64,000 nucleotides of DNA from Liolophura sinensis (Eukaryota > Mollusca > Polyplacophora > Chitonida > Chitonidae): positions 19,544,017-19,608,016 of the forward strand of contig NC_088307.1 of NCBI RefSeq assembly GCF_032854445.1, read 5' to 3'. Below are positions 46,308 through 57,147 of this stretch, in pieces. A program made the position numbers and the translations under genes. The number at the start of each line of letters is the position of its first letter. The first letter of the stretch is position 1. The notes under the pieces were generated by a model that saw nothing but the letters and a program-made list of their open reading frames with translations, did no database searches and was not told where the DNA came from.

Positions 46308-47160
46308 CAAGGTCGTCAGCAATGATGTATTCTTGAGGGCTGGTTGCAAGCCATTATATGCGCAACCGAAACGCTGTTTTCGCTTGAATTTGTTAATTCT
46401 TTGACGATGATTACAAATCACTGTTTTAGAGGTGAATTGCTGTATTCTATCAAGGTAATGTTTTATTTTTCGTGTTTTATTTAATTAAACTAAAACGTCA
46501 AGTTTGTCAGCAGTCATGCACTCCCGAGCGATGGTTGAAACTGACTATGTCAAAACGAAAATGAAACTTGAATTTGTTATCTCACTGATGATGATTGCAA
46601 ATATTTAGGCGAAAGTGAAATACTATATTCCATTAAGTTAATCCTGTGAATGCGGTTTTCCGAGTAAAATGAAAAGTCAAGATTGCCAGCATTGGTGTGT
46701 TCCCGGGCGACGGTTGGAAACGACTACAAGTGAACCTGAAACGCTGTTTTCACTTGACTGGAAATTGTTAGTACTACGGTGATTGCAAATAGGTATTCAG
46801 AAATAGAATGCTGTGTTCTTTTGTTACATTGTTAATGTTTTATTTAATTAAATTGAAATGTTAAATTGTTAACAGTGATGTACATGCATTCCCCAGTTGA
46901 AATACCATTCAATTATACCTTTAGATTAGTTCTTTGACGATGATTGCCAGTCAGGGAACTACTGATTGTACTATTGGTTAACTCAAATATCTTCAAATAT
47001 TGTGCACGACGACCATCACGAAGGCAATCGAAACGTCAAATATTGTGCTTCTCCAAGCTGACTTTTTTAATTCTCTGCAAGTCATAACTAATAGTTTTGC
47101 AAAAATGTGATGTTATATTTCACGAACTAGATTTTATTGTTTTTGTGACGATCAAATATG
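46308..47160. repeat. Diverged ~185-bp tandem repeat, about 5 units
   Basis: Units start near 46315, 46505, 46686, 46869 and 47006. Shared blocks in order are GTCAGCAGTCATGCACTCCC, CGATGGTTGAAA, GACGATGATTGCAAAT, GGTGAATTGCTGTATTC and TTTATTTAATTAAACT then AAACGTCAA. The first three or four are clear; the last is weak. The length is near that of a nucleosome-scale satellite monomer. Confidence 0.75.
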
Positions 47161-49274
47161 TATTCATGGCGGGTCCACTCGAGGAACACAGCTGCTGGCT
47201 ATACTTCGCCCTTCCTCAAATACTTTGAACGCCACGTGGGTAAACCATAGTGCCCTGGGGCCTGGTGATTCTACCCGAAAAATGCTTTGCGTTGTTGTAG
47301 CTGAATGTTAACTTCTGGTTGATACGAGTTTCTGCAACTAACATCGGACTACTTTTCCAGGGCGAATGATTAAACACTGTGTGATCCTGTTATTTGCAAA
47401 TCCCTGGCTAAAGTACACATTTTCGCGTGATTTATCTGTGGCAAGCTGTAAATAATGAAAGTGCCCTTACTGACTGGGTTTAATTCGCCTCACCTGTCGT
47501 CATTATAAGTGAAGCGTTGAAAATATGTTTGCGAATATTGCGACAATTCCGTCAAATTTCTAGTGGTTTAATTCCATATCGATTTTAACAGTTGTCAGTA
47601 ATAATTTTCAGATGTTACTTATCAAAATTACAAACACATATAGCTTAAGAGACTTACAGTAGCCTGCAAAAAGGATTGCGATTAGATTTGAAATTTGAGA
47701 AGAAAATATAAGCTGTTTTAGGAAAGTGTTCATTTTTGTATGATAAAAAACCCTACAGACAAATCTTTCATATCAGGATGGATGCTAAAAATAGTAAAAC
47801 TGTAGCATTATTTTTTCACACTTACTGAAATAAATTCGTGCATGTATCAAGCCTTTTTGCCAGACATTTAATACACGAATTCCAACTATCTCCGCTACAT
47901 GAAAAAGCAAACACTTTTTCCATTAAATGTTCGTGTATTTTTAAGCGATCCATCATTTAGCACGGCTCTTACGTAACCATAATTATTATATAACGGTAGT
48001 GCACAAATCCGTTTTCGTTTTTTTTTTGCTCTCTCTCTCTCTCTGCTCTTTTGTATCCGTGCGACCATTCCATCAAATGTATCCTTTTTTCACATGTGCC
48101 CTTATTAGATAATCGTTCTGGTACAAGAGTATTTGAACACACCCTTTCCATGCCGAGGACTCGCCATTGAACAAATTGGAACCGCAGGCTCAAATATTTG
48201 CCGTATGGATTGATGCCTTTATATCTGACTAACGGACCAGTCCTTTCCACCTTATAGTAGGTGAGATGTCAACAGAACCTTGTTTTTAACACAGCCAAAT
48301 CGCATTTATCAACCCTCTTATGGCCAGTATACGGAGACTTAATTCACTAAGGATGGCGGAAAGTGTATGGCAGCTACCTGAATTATTCAATAAACAGGAT
48401 TTTGTCAAAGGTTTTCTTTTGACGAGCGAATAAAAAAAAATCAAAACCCATTATTGAGATCCTAGCCTTAAAGCCATCTATTGCTAGATATAAACATAGC
48501 CATAAGGTACTTAAAAAATTCATCATAATGAATATTACCTTTTCAGGTGGTTTGACAGATAATTCTCCCACCCCAACTTCCATTCCACCCCACTCAGTAT
48601 CTCTTTTCGCCATCCACTCTACGCCCACAAAGAGAGGCCATCAAGGTTTAGTGGAAAGCATCATTTTGCTTCATGTGTGTCCCTGCCAAAATGCTCAGTG
48701 GTACGTATTAGTTATTCCCCCTTGGCGACGCTCTTCAGGTAACCTCCGTTACCATGACAACTGCGACGGCTACGCATTCGTCTGCCGGTTAATAAATTGC
48801 CATCCTTGTGATTTGACAGGTGGAATGAACTGTACAGATCGCAACTCTAAATCATTTTCACGACCTCATCACTGCTAGACCTTGGGGCGCGTAGACAGTC
48901 CATTGATACTGCTCAAGTTTGACAATTTAGGCGGTAATGACACTGATTCTCCGAGTTGACGGGGTAATTACGGAGTCGCCATTCCGTCTGTGGGTCCTGC
49001 TGACTGTAGGGTAGTCTAGGGTGATAGGACGAAGACCTGTTGTTACAGTACTGAAACGTCATAACCCCCCATCATTGAGACATGTGTACCACATTCTTCA
49101 GCGACAAATTTATTGGTGTATCGAAGGCACCTTTGTAAGCGAGCAGCGTGTGGCATTGCTATGAAGCACTGAGGAGAACTGCTTGCACTGATCTAGGCCT
49201 ATTTTGTCTTGGATTGCAGGGCATTTTCTTTAGTTATTTATCTTATTGGTGGTTTTAGTCGTACCAGAGCATTT
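47161..49274. other. Intergenic; short CT run
   Basis: Poly-T followed by (CT)n at about 48018-48045. The 116-codon frame 48528-48878 (+) has no recognised motif. Confidence 0.45.
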
Positions 49275-49530
49275 CTAGACCAGTGTCTAATAAATTGCAA
49301 TCAACATCACTGCATCTTTTTTTACCTAATTGTGCTCAAGCCATGGTGCTTTGGGGCGTGTGATTTGCTATTATTTAAGCATTTACATGAACAGTTAGAA
49401 TAAAATCCTAACTGAGGTAAACTGGCAAGATGTCGCATTTCACCATTTGCCAGATACCACACTGTCGTCGCTGATCTGATTTTACTGTATTTTGCTGTAC
49501 GTATTCAATTCCATTGTAAAGTATCAGTTT
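49275..49530 (+). repeat. Family P copy, nearly complete
   Basis: CTAGACCAGTGTCTAATAAA, TTGCAATCAACATCACTGCA, AAGCATTTACATGAACAGTT, ATTTCACCATTTGCCAGATA, CCACACTGTCGTCGCTGATC and a tail ending AAAGTATCAG. It has one copy each of the segments amplified in the 46-bp and 48-bp arrays. Confidence 0.85.
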
Positions 49531-49859
49531 AATTGTTTGAACAATTAGAATAAAATTCTGACTGATGTATAAAGTATTAATTTGTATACAACGTTTTTAT
49601 CTGAACGCTGACTTTGCATCCCCGCGGCTTAACTGCGATACGATGATAAAACACCTAACATCTGGCGTACTCACGCCTCGTTTCTTGGAAATTTCCTCTG
49701 TAAGAAAGATTGATCTTTAACCGCCAATTTGAAGTTGCGTGGAAAAACTCTCGCCCAGAAAACTGTCGGTGGATTTTTGGAATAGCTTCTTACCATATAG
49801 ATTTTACAAATATGCTGCCAAACTGATATGTGTGATAATATACTGAGAACATTCTATGG
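49531..49859. other. Spacer between two P copies
   Basis: No gene recognised. Confidence 0.5.
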
Positions 49860-50010
49860 TCGTGAGGTATACGTATGATAAAGCCGGAAAAGTAAAAGAT
49901 TACAGCCTGGAGAGCAAAAGGCCGCGACGAAAGTGTGACAATTGGCAAATATGGTAACACATAACGGGTGAAATCCGGTCTCTTGTCAGTTTGTTACGAT
50001 CATCAGGTAT
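49860..50010 (-). repeat. Family P copy, diverged
   Basis: GACGAAAGTGTGACAATTGG, CAAATATGGTAACACATAAC and GGGTGAAATCCGGTCTCTTG. Confidence 0.7.
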
Positions 50011-50404
50011 ATGCGTGATGATAGCAGGAAAACCCCCAAGTACATTATCACGCTTCAGCACTTCGCGTGACAAAGGCCTACTGACGTAATTCCTCAGCTG
50101 GATTACGATAATTAACTATTTACCTGTCTACATCTTAGAACTATGCCGATGAACGATCGCAGAGTTCTGTGCTAAGTACCATTCAATCAATCAGTGCGGC
50201 TGTACTGGATGAGTTTGTCAACATATGTGCGCTAGGCGGACAGCATGATATAATGCGAAGCTGGGGCGGTACGAGGGCAATTGATTATAGTTGACGATGC
50301 TATAGTCTAATGGTCAATGGGAGGCTACCCAGCTAGACTTAGACGAGGAGATTGTTGTCATGCTGTTTGCAGGCGGGAACAAGCTACTGATTATATCTAT
50401 GAGA

Positions 50405-50560
50405 CATTGCATGAACAGTTAGGATAGAACTCTGACGGAGGTTGATGGACAAGAGGCCTTGTTTCACGGGTTACGTGTGAACATTAACCAGCTATCACAC
50501 TGTCGTTGTTGCTCTGGTTTACTGTCTGTAATGTACGCCTTTAATTGTATTGTTTATTCA
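50405..50560 (+). repeat. Family P copy
   Basis: TGCATGAACAGTTAGGATAG, GGACAAGAGGCCTTGTTTCA, CGGGTTACGTGTGAACATTA, GCTATCACACTGTCGTTGTT and CTTTAATTGTATTG. Confidence 0.8.
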
Positions 50561-51628
50561 CTAAAGTGGTTAAATCGGAGATTTTTTGCAAAAAAAAAAT
50601 CCATATTCGCTGATAGAATCCAATTTTCTCTATTTAGAAAGAGTAATTCAAACTATTGCCTTTCAGTTTGAACGGTAACAACTGCACTGACGAGGCTAAT
50701 GTTTTGTTAACGGTAATTGTTTGAGCTTTTCTAAAATTACAGCAAAAAGTCGATTGAAGTTGTGGTGATCGATTTTCTTTATCCACAAATGACCGATATA
50801 TAGCTTCTTGAAGGGATTGTATAAAACCTTTGATACCGTATGCTCAAAAGTTTGATCAGGCAAAATGACTTAGCTACTTACCCGGTTCGATGAAATATCA
50901 CACTCCTGACTTAAATGATTTTACAGACTTTAGGTCTATAGAGAATCTTCCAAATATTTCTGTAGAATAGAGATATAGGAGAGATCTATAGAATATGTGA
51001 TCAGTGATGACGCCATTGTGTACATCAGCTGTTTGGAAACCTGGAAGATATCTTAAAGCCTGGCGATATTACCGGGAATTGCACAGAGACATTACACGCA
51101 TAACGATGTCTAAGGTGATGCACTTATTTTGAAAAGTACACTACCAATAGCAATTCCTCTTGATCCGGGAAAACAGCCAATCATCGCTTTTCTCTTGATT
51201 TTAAAATGTGAGCGTCCATTCGATTGGTCAATTGTTCGATTGCCATAATGTCACAAGCTGAGTCCACATTGTATATACGACAATATTCCTGTTTGTCGGG
51301 TAAAGGTTTGATCTGGATATATTCACACCCTATGTGAATACATAAAACTTTGCCTCACGCATGCTCGTGCAAAATCAATTCTAAAACAGGTGTTGCTGAG
51401 CGAGAAAGAGAGACCCAATAACCCTTGATAAAGCCGAATAATGACATCCACAAAATTGGAGCCCACAATTGATTATTCATATTTTTTTGCAACTTCTAGC
51501 CACTCTTCCTTGTTCAAATAAAATTAAAAGACCCGTACATAGAACCACAATTAAGATTCAGATTGAACCATGATCTTAACAGAGGAACGTTTTTCTGAAA
51601 GATTGTAATTTCTTTTCTACAACACGAG
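50561..51628. other. Intergenic, nothing recognised
   Basis: AT-rich; no repeat or exon recognised. Confidence 0.5.
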
Positions 51629-51922
51629 ATGCGCGTTTCGTTAATTATTTTTAGGGTATTTTCGGCTTTATTTCTGTTACAAACCTGTCTTCTCTCTATA
51701 TCAATAGCTCTATATGAAATCGAAAGACTGATCAAATATAGGAATGTCAGGTCCGATCCAATAAAGCCAAGGTCGAACAAAGGCACTTCTTCTAATTTAC
51801 ATATCGCCAAATGCGAAAGCGGTGAGGGTGAAAGCTGTGTGTGTGTGACTGTGCAATATTTTATAACCAGTTCTGACAAAAGCGCGTTAACGGAAGCTCC
51901 GGGGTCAGGAAGATCGAGTTGA
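51629..51922 (+). CDS. 97-aa frame with signal-peptide-like start, doubtful
   Basis: An ATG-started frame whose first about 27 residues look like a secretory signal: one basic residue early (MRVS), then a long hydrophobic run (LIIFRVFSALFLLQTCLLSI). The rest is short and polar with three Cys, without a known domain. A minus-strand frame of 121 codons overlaps it entirely, so openness here is partly compositional. No splice sites or polyadenylation signal support it strongly. It could be a small secreted protein, a first exon, or chance. It lies about 0.8 kb upstream of the supported gene. Confidence 0.12.
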   Translation: MRVSLIIFRVFSALFLLQTCLLSISIALYEIERLIKYRNVRSDPIKPRSNKGTSSNLHIAKCESGEGESCVCVTVQYFITSSDKSALTEAPGSGRSS

Positions 51923-51946
51923 ACTGAGTAACGTAGACTAAAGGTT

Positions 51947-52035
51947 ACAGGGTATCAAGTGTCGTTGTACCATAGGAAAGTGTAACGCTTTACAGGGTGT
52001 CAAATGTGGTTGTACCGTGGAAAGTGCAAAGCTTT
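51947..52035. repeat. Tandem duplication, 45 + 44 bp
   Basis: Two units beginning ACAGGGTATCAAGTGTCGTT and ACAGGGTGTCAAATGTGGTT, both ending in GCTTT. Confidence 0.9.
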
Positions 52036-52255
52036 GCACCTCAACCGTGATGTGCGCCGAAGGAGATATAGTTTTCTGTTTTGTGGTGTTATAAGAATAC
52101 CATTTTGCTTTAAGCTGGAAAGATACCATCAGAAGTCACAGTCCGATATCACCGGATGTGCACCGCGATATCAGCCTGATACGCACATCATTGTGCGCGA
52201 CTTAAGTGATACTGACCTTTCGCGCCACCAGAGCGAATATCATTGTGGAAAATAG
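52004..52255 (+). pseudogene. Possible decayed Ig-type V domain end
   Basis: An 83-codon ATG frame whose end, VRDLSDTD followed by SEYHCGK, recalls the F-strand of Ig V domains of the CD300/pIgR type (L..D.G.Y.CG). An upstream FCFKLERYH could correspond to an inner-strand KYFCK-like stretch. The likeness is weak: the normal D-S-G spacing is broken by about five residues, the first conserved Cys and Trp pattern is unclear, and a stop follows the CGK at once. It may be chance. No donor site follows the domain-like part. Confidence 0.12.
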
Positions 52256-52664
52256 ATAGACAGTTATTGTGTTGTCGCGCGTAACATATGAATGCCGGTA
52301 TTTTGGGATAAAACAGGATAGTTTCGTCGTGTGATGTGAATCATAGTGATGATATGATATTGATAAATATCATAATATCGAAGAAGATAAATATATTGAT
52401 TGTGAAACCAACAATAACGCTGTCGGAAAATACGAAACTATGGCGAAACCAAAGTGACACTGGCTTTGTGCAATGGGCTGATTAGATTTCTCATTTAAAA
52501 TTGAATGTGCTTGGAGCTGTCCTATTTTTAAGTGGGACTACTTAAACATAACTCTATTTCTCTTTTATGGCGGTGTGTCATCGGAAATGTCCGAAAAGGT
52601 TTGGGAAAGGTTTTATGTCCAGGGATACGTAATCTATACGTAACCATGCCGTCTTGATTTACAG

Positions 52665-52728
52665 TATTCATTTATCTTGAACTTGCGCCTGATGCTGAAC
52701 TTGTTTTGGAAACCATAACATAATTTTG
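52665..52728 (+). other. Likely 5' UTR before the first coding exon
   Basis: A 3' splice-site-like TTGATTTACAG ends at 52664, suggesting that a non-coding exon lies further upstream. An in-frame TGA at 52696-52698 closes the coding frame before the ATG, so coding cannot extend further left without splicing. Confidence 0.4.
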
Positions 52729-53191
52729 ATGCAAACTCCTCAGGGCAACTTCAATTACATCATGGTGGATTTACCAGTTGAAAATAATCCAGGTATGAAC
52801 GATGACACCAACGCTGGTGATGTTCCTGGCGTGTCTGTTGAAGTGCCTGACGAAAACAAAATTGAAGTCAGTGGGCAGAATAGTGTTCAAAATGGCATCC
52901 CGAAAAACCCGTTTTTTACTGAGAAAAGCATAAGCGTATACGAAGCCCTTGGCGGAGGGGTGGAAAAACCCGTTAAAGGTCCAAAGTTTTATTACCAGTA
53001 TTTCAAAGGACTTTGGATGAGAAAGCAAAAATTTCGACTCCAAAGACTACTAGATCCGTCTGCTGTAGAAACGTTTGGATCGACGGATCATCAAAGACGC
53101 GAACTTGCAAAAAAGGCGAAAAGAGCACCAAGGAAACTTAGCGGTAAAAACCAAAGCAAGTCCAACAGGCTTTTGTTGTACAGATTTTTCG
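52729..53191 (+). CDS. First coding exon of an unrecognised spliced gene
   Basis: The ATG at 52729 opens a frame of 154 full codons ending in one base of a split codon, followed by a strong donor GGTAAGTG. An in-frame TGA 33 bases upstream fixes the start region; a second ATG at Met12 (ATCATGG) has the better start context and could be used instead. Residues about 13-60 are acidic and Asn/Val-rich. Residues about 62-100 hold NPFF, SVYEALGGG and KGPKFYYQYFKGLWMRKQ. Residues about 115-150 are very basic (KKAKRAPRKL). No signal peptide or membrane span is visible. Codon content is more GC-balanced than the flanks. Phase 1 at the donor matches the acceptor at 61676. I do not recognise the family; a cytoplasmic N-terminal region of a larger protein is plausible. 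Confidence 0.75.
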
Positions 53192-53517
53192 GTAAGTGTC
53201 CCAGAACAACTAAATAAATCAAGTGTACGAATTTAAATTCAACACATTCTTTACGTCACGTTTTGAAGGATACATTTAGAAAAAAAACTTAAAAACTCTT
53301 AAACAATGCACTGACTGAAAGAATTTGCATATTTAAGGTTTGGGTTGAGGGTAGGCGTGATTTATTATGGTACACTAATCACAGCATAAATAATTGAGGG
53401 CTGACATGTTTAAACGAAACACATGTATTGTTGAATCATGAGCTCTTCATTGTCTGGAGGTAATATTACATGGCCTTCACGAAGTCTCCGTATTCACTCT
53501 AGCTGGTTCCCTCCCTC

Positions 53518-53525
53518 TGACGTCA
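53518..53525. promoter_or_regulatory. CRE-type palindrome in intron 1
   Basis: A perfect TGACGTCA is followed ten bases later by a second ACGTCAG (CTGACGTCAGAATACGTCAG). It lies 330 bp after the first coding exon. CREB/ATF binding is inference. Confidence 0.3.
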
Positions 53526-53965
53526 GAATACGTCAGGGTACCAGACTACGTATTTGACTCCTATCCCTATATTTACTTTTGGACCGTGAACTTGTGAGTA
53601 CAGCAAACCGTGACATAAATAATTCCGAAATTCTCGCAATTTCTTTGGCTAACGAATCACAAATCTACTTTATAGGTTCGTAATTCGGCAACCACTATCG
53701 AAAGGATTTTGTGTATTTGGAGACTTGTTGTTTCTTAACATAAAAAGGCAAAAAATTTAAACCTCTTGCTTTGGGGGATTACAAGCAATAGGCTTTTATT
53801 TTCATTATGTCTGATCTGAGGGTTTTCTTTCCTTTTAATTAATACCGTTATTTTTTTTTTAAGTAATGAGCTTCTGTCATTGGCACCTTTTGGTGGTGGT
53901 AGAGATGTCGGCCATGGTCGTCGCGTCGGTGAAATCTGAACCCAGAACATAACTAGTTAGGAAAT

Positions 53966-54215
53966 ACAAAAGTCTACAGCATAGAGAGTGGCCAGAGCAG
54001 CGAGGACAGTGTGGTCGTAAGGATAATGGTCAGACGTAATCACTGAAATTTGTATTCGTCAATTTATTTCAGTTGGTGTTTTATTCTAACTGTTCATGTA
54101 GATGTTTAATTAGTAGCAACTTTCCCCATCCCTATTGCACCATGGCTTTTGGAGAATTAGGTGAAACAATGCACTGAAATTAATTACAATATATCAGACG
54201 TCACTGGTCTAGAAA
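53966..54215 (-). repeat. Family P copy
   Basis: CAGAGCAGCGAGGACAGTGT, GATAATGGTCAGACGTAATC, TTTTATTCTAACTGTTCATG, TATTGCACCATGGCTTTTGG, and GACGTCACTGGTCTAGAAAT at the end. Confidence 0.85.
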
Positions 54216-55052
54216 TCTGCTTGATGCTGTATATAAAATAATTAATATTGCCATCACGGTTGTTTTGGGAGGTAGATGGGTGTCCTAACACCTTACCCAT
54301 TTTAGGTGCAACATATATTTTCTTTGCTCCGATTTAGCCTTGTTAAAACGCAAGCCTTTGTTTTTCCATTTTGCAAAATGACAACTGAAATGTGAAAAAA
54401 AGTTTTATTTGTTATACTTAGGCCTATTAACCCGATTACCTTACTTACCTCATGTAAAGTAACCACCCATTTGAAAAATTTTCTTACAGTAGTGACAACT
54501 GATTGATAACTAAATAATATGGCTGTAAAGGTGTGCTTACATGATGGATTACCTTGCGGATCAGTGATTTTCTTACATGTTGGTAAATGCGAAAAGCCTG
54601 ATGGAGTAGTTTCCCTTGAATATTAAGTAACGTGCAGCGTTGAGTTAAGTCCCTTGCATCGCTGTGAATGCCACAAAATTTCGGAAGACCAACACAAAGT
54701 GTACATTTTATCGTTCTTTTATCATTTTCATCATTTGACATAAGGTGTGCAAAAGATAAAAAAGGTTAAAACTATTTCAGTCATATGATCACATTGAAAA
54801 ATGCCAAAAAAAACACGCTCGAATCCAATTCAATTTTCCCTTATACCAATGAGACTTTGGCGGTTTGTTAGGTACAGGTATCTATCGCAGGGGAGGTGAT
54901 ATAACCCCCTTCACTCCGAATTCCTCTTGCCATAAACCAAGGTATAAATAAAATACTGACAGTTCGCTAAAAACAAGTCTGGTCTCACGCAAAGCAACAG
55001 TTATAATACGGTTTCAAGTTCTCTGTCCAAATGATGTGACAAAGAAAAATGC
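54216..55052. other. Intronic, nothing recognised
   Basis: AT-rich sequence without repeat or exon. Confidence 0.5.
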
Positions 55053-55242
55053 AGTCTACGAATAAAGTTCAGGGTCCGTATTTACCTAGCAGTCTACGAA
55101 TAAAGATCAGGGTCCGTACATACCAAGAAGTCTAAGAATAAAGATCAGAGCCCGTATATACCAAGCAGTCTACCAATAAAGATCAAGGCCCGTATTTATC
55201 TAGCAGTCTACGAATAAAGATCAGGGCCCGTATTTACCAAGA
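55053..55242. repeat. 38-bp minisatellite, 5 copies
   Basis: The unit is AGTCTACGAATAAAGATCAG, then GGTCCGTATTTACCTAGC. Five units in exactly 190 bp. Confidence 0.96.
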
Positions 55243-55388
55243 AACAAAAACCTAAGTCATAAATTTCATAGCCAAAACAGGAAAGAGCTGAAATTCTGGT
55301 TAGTACATGGTTTTTCAGTAAAGGATCAGTGTGCAAATTTCAAACTTGCTAGAGCAAAGCATTTTATTTGTAGTCTGCGTTTGAATAT

Positions 55389-55390
<2 letters not shown>

Positions 55391-55439
<49 letters not shown>

Positions 55440-55646
55440 TTTGCTGGGTGTTTTACACCGTACTCAAGAATATTTCACTTATACGACTTCGGCCAGCATT
55501 ATGGTGGAAGGAAACCGGGCACAGCCTGGCGTAAACCCACGACCATCCGTAGGCTGCTGGAAGACCTTCCCACGTAAGGCCGGAGAGGAAGCCAGCATGA
55601 GCTGGACTTGAACTCACAGCGACCGCATTGGTAAGAGGCTTCTGGG
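55391..55646 (-). mobile_element. SINE, 5'-truncated, with target-site duplication
   Basis: A long TTTA run (the tail in reverse), then TTTTACACCGTACTCAAGAA, the full body and GGACTTGAACTCACAGCGAC, ending at CCAGAAGCC of the head. The direct repeat GTTTGAATATTT flanks it at 55379-55390 and 55647-55658. The first roughly 50 nt of the tRNA-like head are absent inside the duplication, so truncation happened at insertion. The tail has expanded to about 14 TTTA units. Confidence 0.93.
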
Positions 55647-55794
55647 GTTTGAATATTTGACTTAAGTCTTAAGACATTTGATAAATATGAATCCTGGTCC
55701 ATGGGTCCTACAAATACAAAGTTAAGTTACATCTTGATCTCCCTTTAATTGCGAATGTTTATGTCTAATAACCGCAAATTTGACGCAAGGTATG

Positions 55795-55900
55795 TTCCAT
55801 GCGAATGAGTGAAATCAGTATTCAAATCGGATTGCATGCTAGAATATAAGTTGTCGCTTTGATTGCAACTGTCATCCACTTCAGCACGATGAATATACAT
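55795..55900 (-). repeat. Family B end fragment
   Basis: GGTATGTTCCATGCGAATGA, GTGAAATCAGTATTCAAATC and GCATGCTAGAATATAAGTTG match the end of the copy at 18420-18495. Confidence 0.7.
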
Positions 55901-55955
55901 CGTCTACCAAGGGCTTAAACGGAATTAGACACAATCATGAAGCAGAGATCCCGGA

Positions 55956-56226
55956 GGGGCCTCCGTGACTCAGTCGGTTAGCGCGCTAGAGCAGCGTAAT
56001 GATCCAGGAGTCTCTCACCAATGCGGTTGCTGTGAGTTCAAGTCCAGCTCATGCTGGCTTCCTCTCCGGTCGTACGTGGGAAGGTCTTCCAGCAACCTGC
56101 GGATGGTCGTGGGTTTCTCCCGGGCCCTGCCCGGTTTCCTCTCACCATAATGCTGGCCGCCGTCGTATAAGTGAAATATTCTTGAGTACGGCGTAAAACA
56201 CCAATCAAATAAATAAAATAAATAAA
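55956..56226 (+). mobile_element. Full-length SINE with target-site duplication
   Basis: The best reference copy in the window: head GGGGCCTCCGTGACTCAGTC, B-box GAGTTCAAGTCC, body with GGATGGTCGTGGGTTTCTCC and GGGCCCTGCCCGGTTTCC, tail TATTCTTGAGTACGGCG, end AATCAAATAAATAAAATAAA. CAGAGATCCCGGA (up to 55955) and CAGAGATTCCGGA (56227-56239) are the duplication, with one mismatch. Only about 300 bp separate it from the oppositely oriented copy at 55391. Confidence 0.95.
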
Positions 56227-56239
56227 CAGAGATTCCGGA

Positions 56240-56727
56240 CGCTCTGTCTATATTTACTTACAAGGGAATTATACTCATTGTAAAAACTTAAGAAACATGA
56301 AGTGATGGCATTTTCTAGAATATGCAACCACTAAGCAGAAGTGAGGCTTGGTCAAACAGTTCAGGGGTGTATTTAGTACTGAAAATTGGGCACGGAGTAA
56401 AAAAACCAGTAAACAAAATAAATATTGTGGACTATTGTTTCTGTGTGTTTATGAGACATTATTTATCACAGGACCATGAGCCGCTGTTGCGTATGGTATG
56501 TTTATACATAAACAATTTGCATCTATTGTCATGATACTGTGTAAATGCGGGTTTATTTACCCCGTAACACAAACACGTACCCATATAGATCATGATAAAA
56601 AGTCCATACGGTTGAATATGCCCGTTATTTGTACTTTTAATATAGCCAGAACAACTTTGGGTACAACCGTGTTGACAGTTGAAATGTGCAGGTCCGCAAA
56701 CACCTGCGATTTAAGCCAATCGCCTTG
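56240..56727. other. Intronic, nothing recognised
   Basis: No gene-like or repeat-like structure. Confidence 0.5.
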
Positions 56728-56813
56728 TTTTCTCCCACCATAATGCTGACCGCCCTCGTATAAGTGAAATTTTCTTGAGTACGGCGTCAAACCCTAATGA
56801 AATAAATAAATAA
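56728..56813 (+). mobile_element. SINE 3' fragment
   Basis: TTTTCTCCCACCATAATGCT, GACCGCCCTCGTATAAGTGA and TTCTTGAGTACGGCGTCAAA, then an AAATAAATAAATAA end. Confidence 0.88.
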
Positions 56814-56854
56814 ACTTAAGCCAAGTTTTACTTATAATACCAATTATGCAGTAT

Positions 56855-56946
56855 AAACGAGTGTAGCATAAAGAGTATCACGAAACCTGCAATGCGACCT
56901 AAACGAGTGTAGCATAAAGAGTAACACGAAACCTGCAGTGCGACCT
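56855..56946. repeat. 46-bp tandem duplication, 2 copies
   Basis: AAACGAGTGTAGCATAAAGA, GTATCACGAAACCTGCAATG, CGACCT, repeated once with two changes. It is unrelated to the 46-bp array at 13.8 kb. Confidence 0.95.
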
Positions 56947-56999
56947 ACAATGCGATAGTTGCCAAACACGTGACCTGAGTTGTTAGCGTTCAAGCCTAG

Positions 57000-57147
57000 C
57001 TCAATGTGATCGCTTTGAGCTCAAGTCGAGCTCAAGCTGGCTTCGTCTCCAGCCTGTCGACAACTGGTGGATAGTCGTACGTTCAGTCACACCATAATGC
57101 TGGCAGCCATATATCTGGAATAACCATGGTGTATGGCGGATGGTGTA
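57000..57147 (+). mobile_element. Old SINE, head start missing
   Basis: A diverged B-box (GAGCTCAAGTCGAGCTCAAG), GGCTTCGTCTCCAGCC, ACCATAATGCTGGCAGCC and a poorly kept tail with CACCAATCA. Confidence 0.7.

Noticed and set aside
48528-48878. 116-codon frame with several Cys
   Set aside because: No signal peptide, domain or splice support; expected by chance.
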